From assembly GCA_028683685.1 (NCBI GenBank), contig JAQUHH010000005.1:8286-22764 (forward strand): a DNA stretch of 14,479 nt, in the 5' to 3' direction. The DNA comes from Bacteroidales bacterium (GTDB taxonomy: Bacteria > Bacteroidota > Bacteroidia > Bacteroidales > WCHB1-69). The position numbers were made by a program, and so were the translations under genes. Positions 14,457-14,479 of this stretch are shown here, in pieces. The notes beneath the pieces are model-generated. The model did not search any database. It saw only the letters and a list, made by a program, of their open reading frames with translations, and was not told the DNA's origin. Position 1 is the stretch's first letter; every line of letters begins with the position of its first letter.

Positions 14457-14479
14457 AGAGAAAAAACAATCTAAAAAAA

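Overview
The window comes from an AT-rich anaerobic bacterium, most likely a member of the Bacteroidota. The pointers are TAnnTTTG-type -7 promoter boxes, a lack of Shine-Dalgarno sequences before most genes, secreted proteins whose signal peptides end in A-Q, and a TPR plus SPOR-like envelope protein. The genus cannot be told from this sequence. Sixteen protein genes are supported and no RNA gene, insertion sequence or CRISPR array was seen.

Bases 1-4212 hold unrelated housekeeping genes. A lipid (diacylglycerol-type) kinase lies on the plus strand. It converges on a minus-strand pair, a YfcE-like phosphoesterase and the 23S rRNA methyltransferase rlmB. A divergent plus-strand pair follows: a secreted coiled-coil protein of unknown function and an MFS transporter.

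Bases 4388-12954 are the core of the window: one likely ten-gene transcription unit for hydrogen metabolism. It ends in a strong intrinsic terminator and is headed by a promoter overlapped by a near-perfect Rex-type operator (4388-4405). Gene order is DRTGG protein, RsbW-like ATPase, divergent [FeFe]-hydrogenase-like protein, second DRTGG protein, PHP phosphoesterase, second GHKL ATPase, thioredoxin-like ferredoxin, then hydB, hydA and hydC. The last three encode a complete trimeric NAD(H)- and ferredoxin-linked [FeFe] hydrogenase of the electron-bifurcating type. All expected H-cluster, iron-sulfur and FMN/NADH motifs are visible.

The divergent hydrogenase keeps all four cysteines that hold the H-cluster but lacks the proton-shuttle cysteine and other active-site residues of the catalytic enzyme, so it looks like a sensor. 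With two kinase-like ATPases, a phosphoesterase and two DRTGG proteins beside it, the first six genes look like a hydrogen- or redox-sensing signalling cassette for the enzyme encoded downstream. That is inference. Two control layers can be read from the DNA: the Rex-type operator (NADH/NAD+ control of transcription) and strong Shine-Dalgarno sequences placed exactly before hydB, hydA and hydC. No hydEFG maturase genes lie in the window.

Bases 12955-14479 hold a short intergenic region and a secreted TPR protein with a C-terminal SPOR-like domain, on the plus strand.
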